Shown here one piece after another: positions 11,278 through 22,445 of a stretch of 64,000 nt of DNA. The position numbers were made by a program, and so were the translations under genes. The notes beneath the pieces are model-generated. The model had not been told where the DNA came from. It was given only the letters and a program-made list of their open reading frames with translations, and searched no databases. This DNA is from Nepenthes gracilis. Its lineage: Eukaryota; Streptophyta; Magnoliopsida; Caryophyllales; Nepenthaceae. Each line of letters opens with the position of its first letter. Position 1 is the stretch's first letter. The DNA lies in assembly GCA_033239525.1 (NCBI GenBank), contig BSYO01000005.1, forward strand, positions 1,391,001 to 1,455,000, in the 5' to 3' direction.

Positions 11278-14250
11278 ATGGCAAATGTGACGGACGAGAA
11301 GTCCGGCTGGGTAATTGATTCCAGTGTCACCCTACACGTCACGTCCAGGAGACAACTATTCACATCCTACACTCCAGGAGATTTTGGAGTAATAATGATA
11401 AAAAATAAAGGAACATCACCGGTCATAGGTAGGGGAGATGTTGTCTTGGTCACAAATAATGGGACAAAGTTGATGTTAAAGAACGTGCGTCATGTCCCCG
11501 ATATTCGACTAAATGTCATCTCAGCCTGCCAATTGGATGATGAAGGTTACTACAATGCCTTCTATGATGGTGAATGGAAGCTGACTAGAGGGTCTCTTGT
11601 TGTAGTAAGAAGAAAGAAGGCCTCCGGTTTATATGTGATGAAGGCTTGTGTAGTAGCTAGAGACGTGAACATTACAATCTGCAATTGGACAGTGGATTTG
11701 TGACACTGAAGGTTAGGCCACATGAGTGATCGTGGGTTGTCTTACTTAGCCAGGAAAGGCCTAATCATTGGAGCAAAGGAGGAAGAACCAAAGATGTGTC
11801 CTCGTTGCTTGGCTGGCAAACAGAGGAGAGTCTCATTTCATGGAGACTTGTCCTCTCCAAAGGCAAAACTCCTAGAACTTGTTCACACAGATGTGTGTGG
11901 ACCGTTCAGAGAAAGATCATTTGATGGAGCCTAATACTTTGTTTCTTTCATTGACGACTGTTCTAGAAGGCTGTGGGTCTACCTACTGAAAACCAAGGAA
12001 TAGGTTCTTGATACCTTTGAGTAATTCCATGCTCTCGTGGAGTGTCAGACAGGGAAGAAGCCGAAGGCAGTTCGAAGTGACAACGTGGCGAATACTTGGG
12101 ATCTTTTGATGCCTACTGCCGGTCACATGGTATTAGGTACCAAAAGATACCACTAAAGACACCACAGTTGAATGGAGTGACAGAACGGATGAATCGTACA
12201 CTGTTGGAGAGAGTACGTTGCATACTCTCTGAAGCAAAATTTCATGCATCGTTCTGGGCAAAAGCACTCAGGACGGCGGCCTACATTATAAATAGGTCAC
12301 CCAGTAAACCTCTAGTGGATAAAGTGCCGGAGAAGATATGGACGGGCAAGGAGCCATCCTATGATCATTTACGAGTGTTTGGATGCAAAGCATTCGTACA
12401 AATCCCAAGAGACGAAAGGACAAAGTTGGAGCCAAAGACAACACAATGCATCTTTCTGGGCTACGAAAAAGATGAACTGGGCTACCAGTTCTATGATCTA
12501 GCTACCTGAAGGCTCGTCCGGTCAAGGGACGTAACTTTCGTTAAAAATGAGACGATCGAAGACATTGACAGGAAGGCCGAATGCGACGATAAGCAAACGG
12601 ACCAAGTAAGCGTTGAAACTGTCCGTTCGGCATCATTGGAAGGAGAGGATCATGGTCAAGAGATGGTTGGGGATAATGAAGATGAGGTCATGGCTCCGGA
12701 TGACACCATTGATGGAGTCATTCCTCAACCCAGTGGGAAAAGTGTCCTCACGAAGTTTGTATGGACGCCAAATGAATATGTCATGTAAGGAGAACCAGTA
12801 CTATGAAGAGGATCGGCAAAAGAGTGTTTGTGGAAGATGAAAGAAGAAATGAGTTCTCTTCATGAGAATCACACCTTCGACTTTGTTAAACTTCCTAAGG
12901 GGAAGAAGGCCCTCAAGAACAAATGGGTCTTTCGTTTGAAGCCGGACGAGAATACTAAGAAGTCAAAGTATAAGGCACGATTGATAGTAAAGGGCTTCAG
13001 TCAACAAAATAGGGTTGATTTTGATGAGATCTTTACTCTAGTTGTGAAAATGTCCTCCATCCGGGTTGTACTAGGCCTGGCTGCCGCCCAGGATCTTAAG
13101 GTGGAACAGATGGATGTCCAGACTATATTTCTCCATGGAGAGCTTGAAGAGAAAATCTACATGGAACAACCGGAAGGGTTTAAAGCCAAGGGGAAGGAGA
13201 AATTTGTTTGTCGTCTAAGAAAAAGTCTGTATAGATTAAAGCAAGCTCATAGGTAGTGGTATAAGAAATTCGAGTCAGTAATAACCAGTCATGAATACCG
13301 ACGGACAACTCGTGATCACTGCGTATTTGTACAGAAGTTCTCAGATGATGACTTTGTTGTCCTTCTCCTATATATGGACGATATCTTTTGATCGTTGGGC
13401 GGTGGATAAAGGAGATGAAAGGAGAGATTTTTCATGAAAGACCTTAGATCTACTAAGAAGATCGGGAGGATAATGAATTGTGGTTGATGAAAACTACCTT
13501 GAAAGTACTCAATGGCAACATAGATGAGTCAATAAACACATTGATGGAGTCATTCCTCGATGCCGGCCTCGGATGATGAGAAGAAATACATGAAAAGCGT
13601 TCCCTACTCATCAGCTATGGGAAGCTTGATGTATGCCCTGGTGTGCACCAGACTGGACATAGCTCATGCCGTCGGAACAGTTAACCGGTTTCCGTCCAAT
13701 CCAAAAAAGGAGTACTGGTCCTCGGTGAAGTGGATCTTGAGATATATTCGGGGAACCTCCAAGAGGTGCCTGTATTTTGGAGGTGACAAGCCTCAGTTGG
13801 TGAGTTACTCGGACGAGGATATGACCGGAGATAGTGACACACGTAAATCTACATCCGGTTACTTAGTGAAATTTGTGGGAGGTGCAGTTTCTTAGCAGTC
13901 CAAGTTCTAAAAGTGCATAGCCCTATCCACTACTGAAGCCAAATATATCATAATTACAGAGGCCTGTAAGGAGATGTTGTGGATGAAGAAGTTCGTTTAA
14001 GAGTTAGGCATTAAACAAGAAAGATATGTGATACTTTGTGATAGTTAGAATGTCATTCATCTATATAAGAACTCTTCACTCCATTCCAAATCAAAGCACA
14101 TTGATGTACGATATCATTGGGTGTGAGAGGTGCTGGAGGAAGGTTTACTGTCATTGGATAAAGTTAGCACGGAAGAGAACGGGGCAGACATGATGACTAA
14201 GATTCTACCGAAAGGAAAAAATGAGGCATACTGTAAGATGGCCGGGCTAA
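11278..14250 (+). pseudogene. Copia pol remnant (PR-INT-RT-RNase H)
   Basis: Domains in order: protease with WVIDSS in place of the usual D-[ST]-G active site (11308-11325); GAG-pre-integrase and integrase zinc region (11700-11830, CPRCLAGK); integrase core (11870-12510, LVHTDVCGPF, NRTLLERVRCIL and HLRVFGCKAF); reverse transcriptase (12828-13400, KNKWVFRLK, then YMDDI followed by a stop near 13390); and RNase H (13560-14200, SAMGSLMYAL, DSRKSTSGY-like and the final ADMMTKILPK). Numerous in-frame stops and frame changes split it, so it cannot make a polyprotein. Confidence 0.9.
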
Positions 14251-14269
14251 CAGATTTAACTTCCTCACG

Positions 14270-14285
14270 ATCGTGAGGAAAAGTT
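14270..14285 (+). other. Polypurine tract
   Basis: GTGAGGAAAAG lies directly before the 3' LTR, where plus-strand DNA synthesis of a retrotransposon is primed. Confidence 0.6.
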
Positions 14286-15033
14286 TATTGGGAATCACTC
14301 CCGTGAATAAGTTTTTCTTATTGAAGAACTCAATCAAAATTGAAAGAAGTTCCAGTCAACATCGTTGACCGGATGGACGGTCAACAACCGGTCAATATGG
14401 TTGATCGGCTGAAGGTCCAAGTTGACCGGTTTAGCTATGGGTTCTCAGAATAACAATGAAAATAGTCAACAGGACGTTGACCGTTTGAATGGGAGGACGG
14501 TCAACAAGGTTGACCGGCTTGTTATGGCATCACAGAATACTTGCTATGTTTGAAAATGAGTAGGTTGACCTGCCTGTTTAAATAACTTTGGAACTACAAA
14601 ACAGCAGATCTGTCTGCTGCTGCTGCAGGCATGCGTCACTTGCTGCTGCACTTATACATACTTTTTGGGAACTATGCACCAACCATGGAGTAAGGCATGG
14701 TGATCCAGCTGCTACTAGTTTTATGTATATTCTTATATATATGTGTGTGTGTATATGTAAGGAGAGCGGTGGAGTGAGTACGAGAGTGAGTGAAAGCAAG
14801 AAAAGAAAACAAATAAGAGGAAGAAGGCCCAACTTTGTGTGTGTATTTTTGCCTCCTGTTTTTGTAATCACTCATCTCATACATAGTGCAATTTGTGGAT
14901 TTAATATCCCGTGATTTTTTCTTGAATCATAAAGGTTTTCATGTAAATATCGATTGTCGTTATTCTTACTTCTATTCCTTCTCTTCAATTCCATTGTGCT
15001 TGTGTCGGTGAGCCACCCCATTTTCGGCTAACA
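14286..15033 (+). repeat. Copia 3' LTR
   Basis: It pairs with the 5' LTR, starting TATTGGGAATC and ending TTCGGCTAACA. The U3 part (14350-14580) keeps about nine TTGAC cores, more than the 5' copy. A TATATATATG stretch near 14735 is the probable TATA box, followed by a GA-rich leader. Confidence 0.88.
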
Positions 15034-15066
15034 ATAAGCACATTCATGAACATAAGCATATATTTT

Positions 15067-15150
15067 TTAGCGAGAAATCTCAATAGATCTGATCTCGGGC
15101 TTCTTTTCCTACATTTCGAGACTGTACCCTTCGGCACACTATTCTCCAGC
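15067..15150 (-). pseudogene. Small heat-shock protein gene, C-terminal fragment
   Basis: On the minus strand the last ~28 codons of a class I small heat-shock gene are recognisable: the end reads EKKPEIRSIEISR-stop, against [17 protein letters not shown] in the intact copy at 42.1 kb. Two stops and substitutions interrupt the preceding ITVPK region, and similarity fades beyond 15150. The ATG and GAG codons in the 'K(M)EGKKPE' stretch match the 42-kb copy rather than the 18- and 29-kb copies. It is a dead scrap. The Copia element sits 33 bp beyond its stop codon. Confidence 0.8.
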
Positions 15151-16280
15151 AAAAATCAATAAGCCCCGCTAAGGCCTTTCTTTTTCTAATTTTTTTCCAA
15201 GTGTTGGATATTGAAGAGGTTGCATATGTCCCTCTATAAGTAATTAAAATTTAATTGTTAATGGTTTAATAAAAATTAGCTTAATATATATATATTTGCC
15301 AGCCCCCCTCTAATTCTTACTTCCTCTACTTTTTTCTAAGTGTATAATATTTTATATGGCTGTCCGAAATTAATTTGATTATTATTTGATTTAGAATTTA
15401 TTAACCGAATTACTTCTATATCATTGATTTTATCTTTTATTAATAGAAATTGAAATCAGTTTCATCAAATAAATTTTATTACATTTCGATGTGAGTTTAT
15501 GGCTTTTGAATTTTTATCGTTCATTGATCTTAATTTTATATAAATAAATTTTAGCTTACCAAATTATGACTCATAAAATCTCGATCCTTACACCGATTGC
15601 CCATCTACAAGTAATTTTCCTTTCCAAAATTTTATAGGAGCAAAACAAAGAGAGAGAGAGACTAAAATTGGGAACGGTACATGATTTCATAGAAAATCTT
15701 GTTAATAGTGAAAAAAATTGAAATAACCTATAGATTTCCGTGGCTTGCACCGTCGTGCTATATTGAATCGCCATCGGGCATAGAGAAACTAGGGCAACGG
15801 CTAAGAAGGGAGTAAGGAAGACGAATAAGGAAAGAAAGAAATAGAATAAGAAGAAGAAAAACAAATGGGGGAGAGGGAAGGTTCGGTAAGTAAACAAGAA
15901 CGGGGAGAGGAGGGTTGTATATATACATATATATATATTTATATATTTATTTATTTATAGAACTTATATAAAAATATATTTTATATTAATTGTCGAGCTT
16001 GCCGGTTGCGACGGCTTTCCACATGGAGCGGTCGCGCGCTACATGATTCTACGACAATCTGCCTCCTTTCGTTGTGGGAGTTATGGGGGTTGCGCTACTC
16101 TGGGATCTCCTCCCACTCGTCCTGGCTAAGGCGGCTTCCAGCCGCAGTCTAGACCCTGCTACCGGAGACTGCCTAGGCTTCGGCGTCGTCAAGCCTATCT
16201 AATTTGCCCCTAAGGGGCTCTAGTACGACGCCTTCTTTGCCTGAAAGATGACGCCTGAGATGCTAGGGGAGGATCCCCAT
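15151..16280. other. Non-coding, repeat-like
   Basis: AT-rich DNA to about 15970, including a purine-rich patch (15780-15920) and (TA) runs, then a GC-richer stretch to 16280. No credible gene. It may be further retroelement LTR remnants, but I recognise none of it. Confidence 0.35.
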
Positions 16281-17445
16281 CTACTGTGTGCCCGTCCGGG
16301 TGCAAAGGGCCTGAAGTATCAGCTTCATGTTGCCCATTTCAATGGCCAGTTGGTGAACGTCTAGCTGCGGACGGATATCGACACTCTTACCCACCGAGGG
16401 GTCATCGCCGTGAACAGCTGCATCTTTGGGCGGGGCACTGGCTTGCGCCCAAGTGTTGACAATTTTGGCGTAAATGAGTGAATGTTGAGGGGAGACACTA
16501 GACTTTTTGTTGTGTTGCCACAAACGATGTCAATGTTGTATCCCAAATCCCTGGTTATCATATAGATTAAGGAGCATTCAAATTCCTCGTCACCCGAAAG
16601 GGATCACGAACGGATCCGATCTCCGTCGCTATTAATCTGAAACTTGCACAACATAAACTAACAAATAAAAGGTTAGAAATCGATAGAATTTCTCTCATCA
16701 AAAATAGTCCGACCTTTCAAATTAGTAACCTCCGCAATGAACGGAAAGAAGCGCACGCTTTAAAGTGCGTGAAAATATGCAAAGTATACGGTGGAAGTGT
16801 ATGAATGCGAGAGTATAAGGGTTAATAAACGTTTCGTGGGAGGCCTGACTCCCGAGAATGCACCGCGATAGGTGGCTCACTCTGATAACCCGTGGAAAGC
16901 TGTGAAGGATTGGTGGTGGGCGTCAGTCTGAGAGTAGGGATTCAATGAGTATTTGTCTCAAAGCCTAGGCTTAGATTAAGGATTTGTGATCCAATCCCCT
17001 CTTCTGTAAAAGGAGAGAGTATTTATAGACTCCAGCAGTGGAGTTTTGGGCGCGAGAATTCTTTTTGTAGGGATTTACAGGCCGTTGACAGCTGGTGGCG
17101 GTTGGTGGTGTCAGTTATCACTTGTCACCTTGTGACGGTGACAAGACCGTCATGCATCGCTAGCCATGCTTGATCAGCTCCTCGTGTGGGGATTGGCTGG
17201 TCAGTAGCGGGGAGCGGCGCGAGTTGCGGCATGCATAGTTGGCCTTTCTCTCATTGGTTTATTCCTGCTGCCTCGCGTCTATTACTTACAGTTGTATTAA
17301 TAAGTTGCATGAATCACTGATTAGATGCGGGCATTAGGCCGCTACGTAGGGTGCTTTGAATTCTAGATCATATAGGCAGTTTGGGCTGCAATTTCCTGGA
17401 TTGGGTATCGTGTTTTTTGGATTTTATCGATACTAGACACAATAA
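16281..17445 (-). mobile_element. LTR-like retroelement remnant with TATA box
   Basis: On the minus strand a possible LTR begins TGTGTCTAGTATCG at 17445, has a TCTATAAATACTC TATA box at about 17029-17018, a long leader, and then an 80-codon open frame (16523-16281, ending RPQLDVHQLAIEMGNMKL). That frame could be the start of a gag but is not one I recognise. The first ~130 bp of the same LTR-like sequence also flank the inverted second heat-shock copy (about 29990-30108). No primer-binding site was identified. Confidence 0.4.
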
Positions 17446-18105
17446 TTATTATGTAAAATAATATTTACAAAAACTACAAACAATTTTACTTTACAACAAA
17501 TAAAAATTATAAAATTATGTCATCTAGAATTGAGATTGATTTTAAAAAATTAGATAACTTTATTTTTTTAATTTTCTAGATAAAAACAAGGAGATTTAAA
17601 TATATTTTATAATTTCTTATTTAATATTTCAAAAAACAAATTTAATTTTTACTTACTAAACAATCCTAGAGAACATTTTTTTATTTATGTGATAATTAGA
17701 AAGTTTTATTTTTTTTAATAAATTTAAATAATTAGTATTGGAGGAAGAGTAATATTTAAATTAAATTTTATAGAGATTAAACTCAAACTATTCTGTAGGT
17801 TGTTTTTGCTTGATGGTCTTAGTTATCAAATCATTGAATGCATATGTAATTTTTGTATTATTATAACTTGTTCTATACTTTGAATTATTTGAGGTTTATA
17901 GAATTAATAAGTAGTAAAGTAAAATTAAAGTTATTATCATATACAATTTTGTATAATTAAGTTTTAATTATATTTTCCTTATGATTAATATTTAATGTGT
18001 TAAAATGAAGAAGGCCCATACGTCAAACCCACGTTTTTGGCCCATACATCAAATCCACTACGTTCTTAGCCCATCCATCAATCAACCCTGCCAGCGAAGG
18101 CTGTA

Positions 18106-18179
18106 GAAGCTTACAGAAGTCTGTGCGATGGAAACACTTTCAAGAAAATGCCAGAAACTTCTTCATCGCTCTATACATA
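18106..18179 (+). promoter_or_regulatory. Heat-shock elements and TATA box, sHSP copy 1
   Basis: Three clusters of inverted GAA/TTC units precede the TATA box: GAAgcTTAcaGAA (18106-18118), TTCaaGAA (18139-18146) and GAAacTTCtTC (18154-18164). CTATACATA (18171-18179) follows. This is the arrangement bound by heat-shock factor trimers close to the start site. The coding start is about 90 bp downstream. The same cassette is kept before the copies at 29 and 42 kb. Confidence 0.8.
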
Positions 18180-18270
18180 CACAGTTTCCTCCTCTTCCAT
18201 CGTGTGTAGTAAACTGGTATCGAAACGCAACGACTATTATCAAGTTTCTTGAGTTAATCATTCATCAACA

Positions 18271-18738
18271 ATGTCGCTGATTCCGAGTATCTTCGGCGGA
18301 CGGCGAAGCAGCGTCTTCGATCCATTCTCGTTTGACTTATGGGATCCCTTCACAGGCAACAGATCTGTCTCCGGCCCTTCCATCTCCAGTGAGACCGCAG
18401 CCTTCGTGAACACGCGGATCGACTGGAAGGAGACGCCGGAGGCTCACATCTTCAAGGCGGATCTTCCGGGGATTCGGAAGGAGGAGGTGAAGGTGGAGGT
18501 GGAAGAAGGCAGGGTGCTTCAGATCAGTGGAGAGAGGAACAGAGAGCAGGAGGAGAAGAGTGATAAGTGGCACCGCGTGGAGCGAAGCAGCGGGAGGTTC
18601 CTGCGGCGATTCGGGCTGCCGGAGAATGCGAAAGTGGAGGAGGTGAAGGCTTCGATGGAGAACGGCGTGCTGACGATTACAGTTCCGAAGAAGGAGGGAA
18701 AGAAGCCCGATATCAAATCTGTTGAGATTTCTGGCTAA
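18271..18738 (+). CDS. Class I cytosolic small heat-shock protein, copy 1
   Basis: The intronless 155-residue frame has the family's usual length (about 17.5-18 kDa). Features in order: N-terminal arm beginning [10 protein letters not shown] with the conserved WDPF motif at residues 24-27; alpha-crystallin domain at about 45-140, including the plant class I stretch [20 protein letters not shown] and the GVLT motif at 132-135; and the C-terminal V-E-I anchor at 151-153. The proteins form oligomers that hold heat-denatured proteins for refolding in the cytosol. A heat-shock-element promoter lies just upstream and polyadenylation-like AATAAA occurs near 18829. It differs from copy 2 at only two residues (Asn30 versus Ser; Asp147 versus Ala), by eye. 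Confidence 0.95.
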   Translation: MSLIPSIFGGRRSSVFDPFSFDLWDPFTGNRSVSGPSISSETAAFVNTRIDWKETPEAHIFKADLPGIRKEEVKVEVEEGRVLQISGERNREQEEKSDKWHRVERSSGRFLRRFGLPENAKVEEVKASMENGVLTITVPKKEGKKPDIKSVEISG

Positions 18739-18995
18739 GGAAATCTGCTTGTTCGTATGATGATGCTATGGTGTGCTTTGTGAAACTATAATCAGTATGT
18801 ACTAGTTAATGTAATTTGGTCTGTTACAATAAATGTATTAATCAAAAGTTCTATGTTTTATACACTTCAATATTTCTTGTTGGCTTACATGTGGTTATAA
18901 CCTAAAAGCAATATTTATCAATTGAACGCTGTTAACTTGTTGAATCTTGGAGTGATCATAATGATTGTTTAATACAATCAAATTGTGAAAATTTT

Positions 18996-20001
18996 AATCA
19001 TATATGAATAATTATTATATAAAGTTCTTAACTATTATTATTTATCTACTTATACCCTGATAACATTCCTATCCCACATGTAGGGCATTCAAGAAAGGTC
19101 ACTGCTTCCTCATGCCCCTTTGATGCACCAGTTTTCAAAGTGAGGCCTTTTTCTCCTTTGATGCATGAGTTCTCAGAGTGAGGCCTTTTTCTATGGGATA
19201 TAAATGTCAAATCTTATCATTAGATAGGGCTTAGCTGATTTCACCTATACCAATGATATATTACCAATGATAATAACTTATCATAGGATTCAAATTCAAA
19301 TGTAGTCACCCTATCTCTATTCACTACAAATAATAAAGTCATGGTGCCATGTTATTACTCTAGAAGAAACCCCTTCAATGCCTAAGTAGTATCAGCTCGA
19401 TCAAAATAAGAGGACTAGAAATCTACCAGCTCTTACACCTCAGTTATAAAACTTTTGTATTAGGCGGTATAATATGAAGGTGTCAAACTCTCTAAAAACT
19501 TGTCAAGAGATGATTGGCCGGTGGAAGACGTTTTCCTTTGAGGCCTTGATGTCAAGGAATGCTCAATCTTTTAGATATAAGGTAAGATCTAATTTCCATT
19601 AAGCGTGTCAGATATTTTTTTGGCGTAACAGATGTTAATGTGTGCTTCATCATGATGCCACTTGCTAGACGACAGAGTGATCAATAGTTAAATCCTTACA
19701 CATATTCAAGTTTTAATTTGATCGTTGTAACTTTTTGATGTGATAAGACTTTTTTCCTACATGTTCAGCCAAAATCGAGTCCGGTGATCTTACTACCTCC
19801 GTTGTGCATGTTATCCAAAGAGCACTATGGGTTGCTATTTTCCTAAGCTCTTCTACAATTTTCTCATATGAAATTTTTCTCATATGGTGATAGAAAGGAA
19901 AATCATTAAGTTTTCTAGGATGATAAAAGTTCAAAAACCGAAGGTAATAATGGAAAATTTTAAGGGTTGCTAGTTTAAAATTGATGAATTGAAAGGGTGG
20001 G
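18996..20001. other. Between sHSP copy 1 and MULE; no gene
   Basis: There is no credible coding sequence. A ~49-bp segment containing 'tttgatgca' and 'agtgaggcctttttct' is tandemly doubled at about 19118-19193. Confidence 0.45.
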
Positions 20002-20010
20002 GACAATTCA

Positions 20011-20515
20011 GGGAAGCAGGGGCCCTGCACCGCATAAATGTTGCACAGGGCCTGTGCCGTGTGATGAACGGAGCCCATCACAATATGCTTTTTTTTTTTT
20101 CATTTTAATACTTATTGTGTGCATGCGAACGGCTTTGCACGAGCACAATTTTATGTTTTTTTTTTTTTTAATTTGAAAATGATAAATCTCATCCGTTGGA
20201 TTTGTTTTAAATCCAACAGGTGAGATTTGTCATTTGCAAATCAAAGAAAACCCTAACAGGGGTTCAGGGCTGGAGCAGACGAACGAAGAACGATGAGAGA
20301 GAAAGAGCAAAATGACGAAAGAGAGAGGGGGAGAGAGAGAGTAGAATGAAGAAAGAGAGAGAGAGCAGTGTGCGCTTTCTTCATCTCCTCCATCCTCTTT
20401 TTCCTTTTGTAATATTGTGAGTAAAAACCCTAACCACAAGTAGAAGAAGAACTTGTACCGAAGAGGAAGAACGTGAGTCGTAACGAACTAGAGCCGTCGC
20501 CGTCGCAGGAAGAGA
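20011..20515 (+). repeat. MULE left terminal inverted repeat
   Basis: It aligns with the reverse complement of about 26560-27093. Shared landmarks in the same order are GGGGCCCTGC, GCGAACGGCTT.GCACG, CCGTTGGAT, the GA-rich run, CCGAAGAGGAAGAACG and a final AATCGAGGCAAG. There are many substitutions and indels, so the copy is old. Confidence 0.85.
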
Positions 20516-21006
20516 ACCACGAAATCGAGGCAAGAAAAAAAATTTATTACTTGTAAAATAATTTCTTTCTTCATTTTTTTGTTGTCGATTTGTTTTCTCC
20601 CTTTAGCTAAAAATGTTGATATGTGGTTATTTGTTCTTTCATTTTTTCCAACAGATTTTTTTTAGTGGTTATTTTTCTAAAAATGTGGTTAAAAAATGTT
20701 ATTTTTTAGTGGTACTGATTTTCCATTTAACATGAGAACAAGGCGATTGGAGGGGCAATTTGGTTACTGTGTTTAAACAGTAACCAAATGTTTAGCATAT
20801 TTATGCCCACCGTCGATTGGAGGGGCAATTTCAGTTTATAAGCCACCCTGCCAACCTTTTCTTCTATCAGAAATGGTCCATAGTATTTAGAAGCTAACTT
20901 TAATTGATCATCTTGGTAGTATAATGCATAATATTTCAGAGTAATTTTTATGTATTTTCATTTACAAAATCTTAAACAATCAAAATTTTGAAAACTTCCT
21001 TCTTAG

Positions 21007-21147
21007 GTTGTGAACTGTCTTGCAGATGTACACTGCCTGGTTATGGAGATATCTACCTTGTCTAAACTCCGTTGCTTGAGCTGGAACAACTTTACAAAGA
21101 ACCAAATAGCTACTAGTGATTACGAGGGAATTGTTACTGTATGGAAT
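21007..21147 (+). pseudogene. COP1-like WD40 exon fragment carried by the MULE
   Basis: After a pyrimidine-rich stretch ending TTCTTAG, a 46-codon frame runs VVNCLADVHC...LSWNNFTKNQIATSDYEG...IVTVWN and then a stop. It resembles the start of the WD40 propeller of COP1, the plant photomorphogenesis E3 ligase, where an STRSKLSCLSWN-like and SSDYEGIVTVWD-like stretch occurs. The preserved acceptor-like flank suggests that genomic DNA, not cDNA, was captured. The expected donor after VTVW is altered. Only one exon is recognisable and there is no start codon, so no function is expected from the protein. Confidence 0.75.
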
Positions 21148-22445
21148 TGATATGTTTTGGCTATACTTTTGTAAATTTGATCAAGATGTTGCTGCTGAGG
21201 GATCTGATTTGCAGATTTTGGCTGTGTCTTTAGTACTGACTGTTGTTCGGTTGTAGTTGCTTCTATTTAGTACATCTGCTATGCAACTATTTCTTCATTC
21301 GTGCTGTCTAAATATGTCCAGGTATTGGTGCAATATCTAGCCATTTAGCATGTTTTAAAACACGATTTATTTTGCTTATTTTGATTTTTTTTTTACATAT
21401 TAAAAATAGTGTAAGTAAAAATACTGAATGTTTATAAAAGTAGCTGGATAGAGAATTACTAAATGATCCTTAATGATTGAAAAAATGAGCTAATTTGTTT
21501 ACTTATGGGATTTATTGTTGAAATCTTAATTGATTTTATGTGTTAGAATATAAATAAATTTAAATTATAAGTATTTAAACTATAAAAATTAATATCCATA
21601 TTCAACAAATAGAAGGGGAAGATTACTATTGTAAAATCTTTATTCATAAAGTTATTTTTAAAATACTCTTTAATTCATGAAGACAATTGCCATGCCTTTC
21701 CCAAAAGTATTTTTAAAATACTCTGTAATATTTAGCTACTTCTACGAACTCTCCGTCTATCTGCTTGCAAGACGAAGAAGTAATTTTGAGACGTAAATTT
21801 AAAAAAATCAAAATTAGCAAAACAAAGAATATGATGTACAAGAGCAATGGGCCAAATTTTTAAAAATCTTTTTTTAATTTTGAGATGTAAATATTCAAAA
21901 CTGGAAGATTTTGAGACATTAAAAAAAAAAAAAAATTGACATGCATGAGACGAAAATCACAAGTGTGAAGAAGGATGTGAAAAAAAGATAAAAACCACAA
22001 TCAATATTTCTAAAATCCACGTAATATGATTACAAATATCATTAAATTACAGTACATATCTACATTTATCTTTTAATACTTTGCATCAAATAAGCTACCT
22101 ATAATGCATTCAGTATCTATATTCCTATTTCAAAAATCATTGTATCAGGTCCCAAATACAATTCCAGTAAATTTGGATCCATGTTTATACATTTGATCCT
22201 ATTTGGAGGCTGGAGTCGCTGGATCTTGTTTATAATTTTGATTCATGCAATTCCAGTTCAACAGTGGCTGTTGGAGGCTAAAGCATTTCATGATCCTACA
22301 AGACCACCATATCACAAATAAACATTTGATCCTGTTGGAGGCTGCAGCATTTGAGGAGAGGTAAATTAGAGGCTCATCTTCACTCGAAACCACATAAAAA
22401 TGCAAAGATTTAATGAAAAGCAAGATTGAGTATAGGGGACAAGAC

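Larger units (their letters stand above)
9628..15033 (+). mobile_element. Ty1/Copia retrotransposon, structurally complete but defective
   Basis: The 5,406-bp element is bounded by two similar LTRs (758 and 748 bp) and by an identical 5-bp target duplication ATAAG (9623-9627 and 15034-15038). Inside, in Copia order, are a primer-binding site matching initiator tRNA-Met, gag, protease, integrase, reverse transcriptase and RNase H remnants, and a polypurine tract. Every domain is interrupted by stops, so the copy is dead. It inserted 3' of a small heat-shock gene fragment (15067) and just beyond the broken end of the Gypsy pol remnant. Confidence 0.92.
17310..18995 (+). repeat. Inverted duplication, left arm
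   Basis: This arm matches the reverse complement of 28519-30108 through the LTR-like end, the promoter, the small heat-shock gene and about 250 bp of 3' flank. Coding and proximal promoter sequences are nearly identical; the outer flanks have diverged with small indels. The ends were set by eye to within roughly 20 bp. Confidence 0.85.

Noticed and set aside
18337..18573. Antisense open frame conserved in all three small heat-shock genes (also 28918-29154 and 42130-42441).
   Set aside because: It lies wholly opposite the alpha-crystallin coding sequence and is explained by that gene's GC-rich codon use; there is no promoter or family match.
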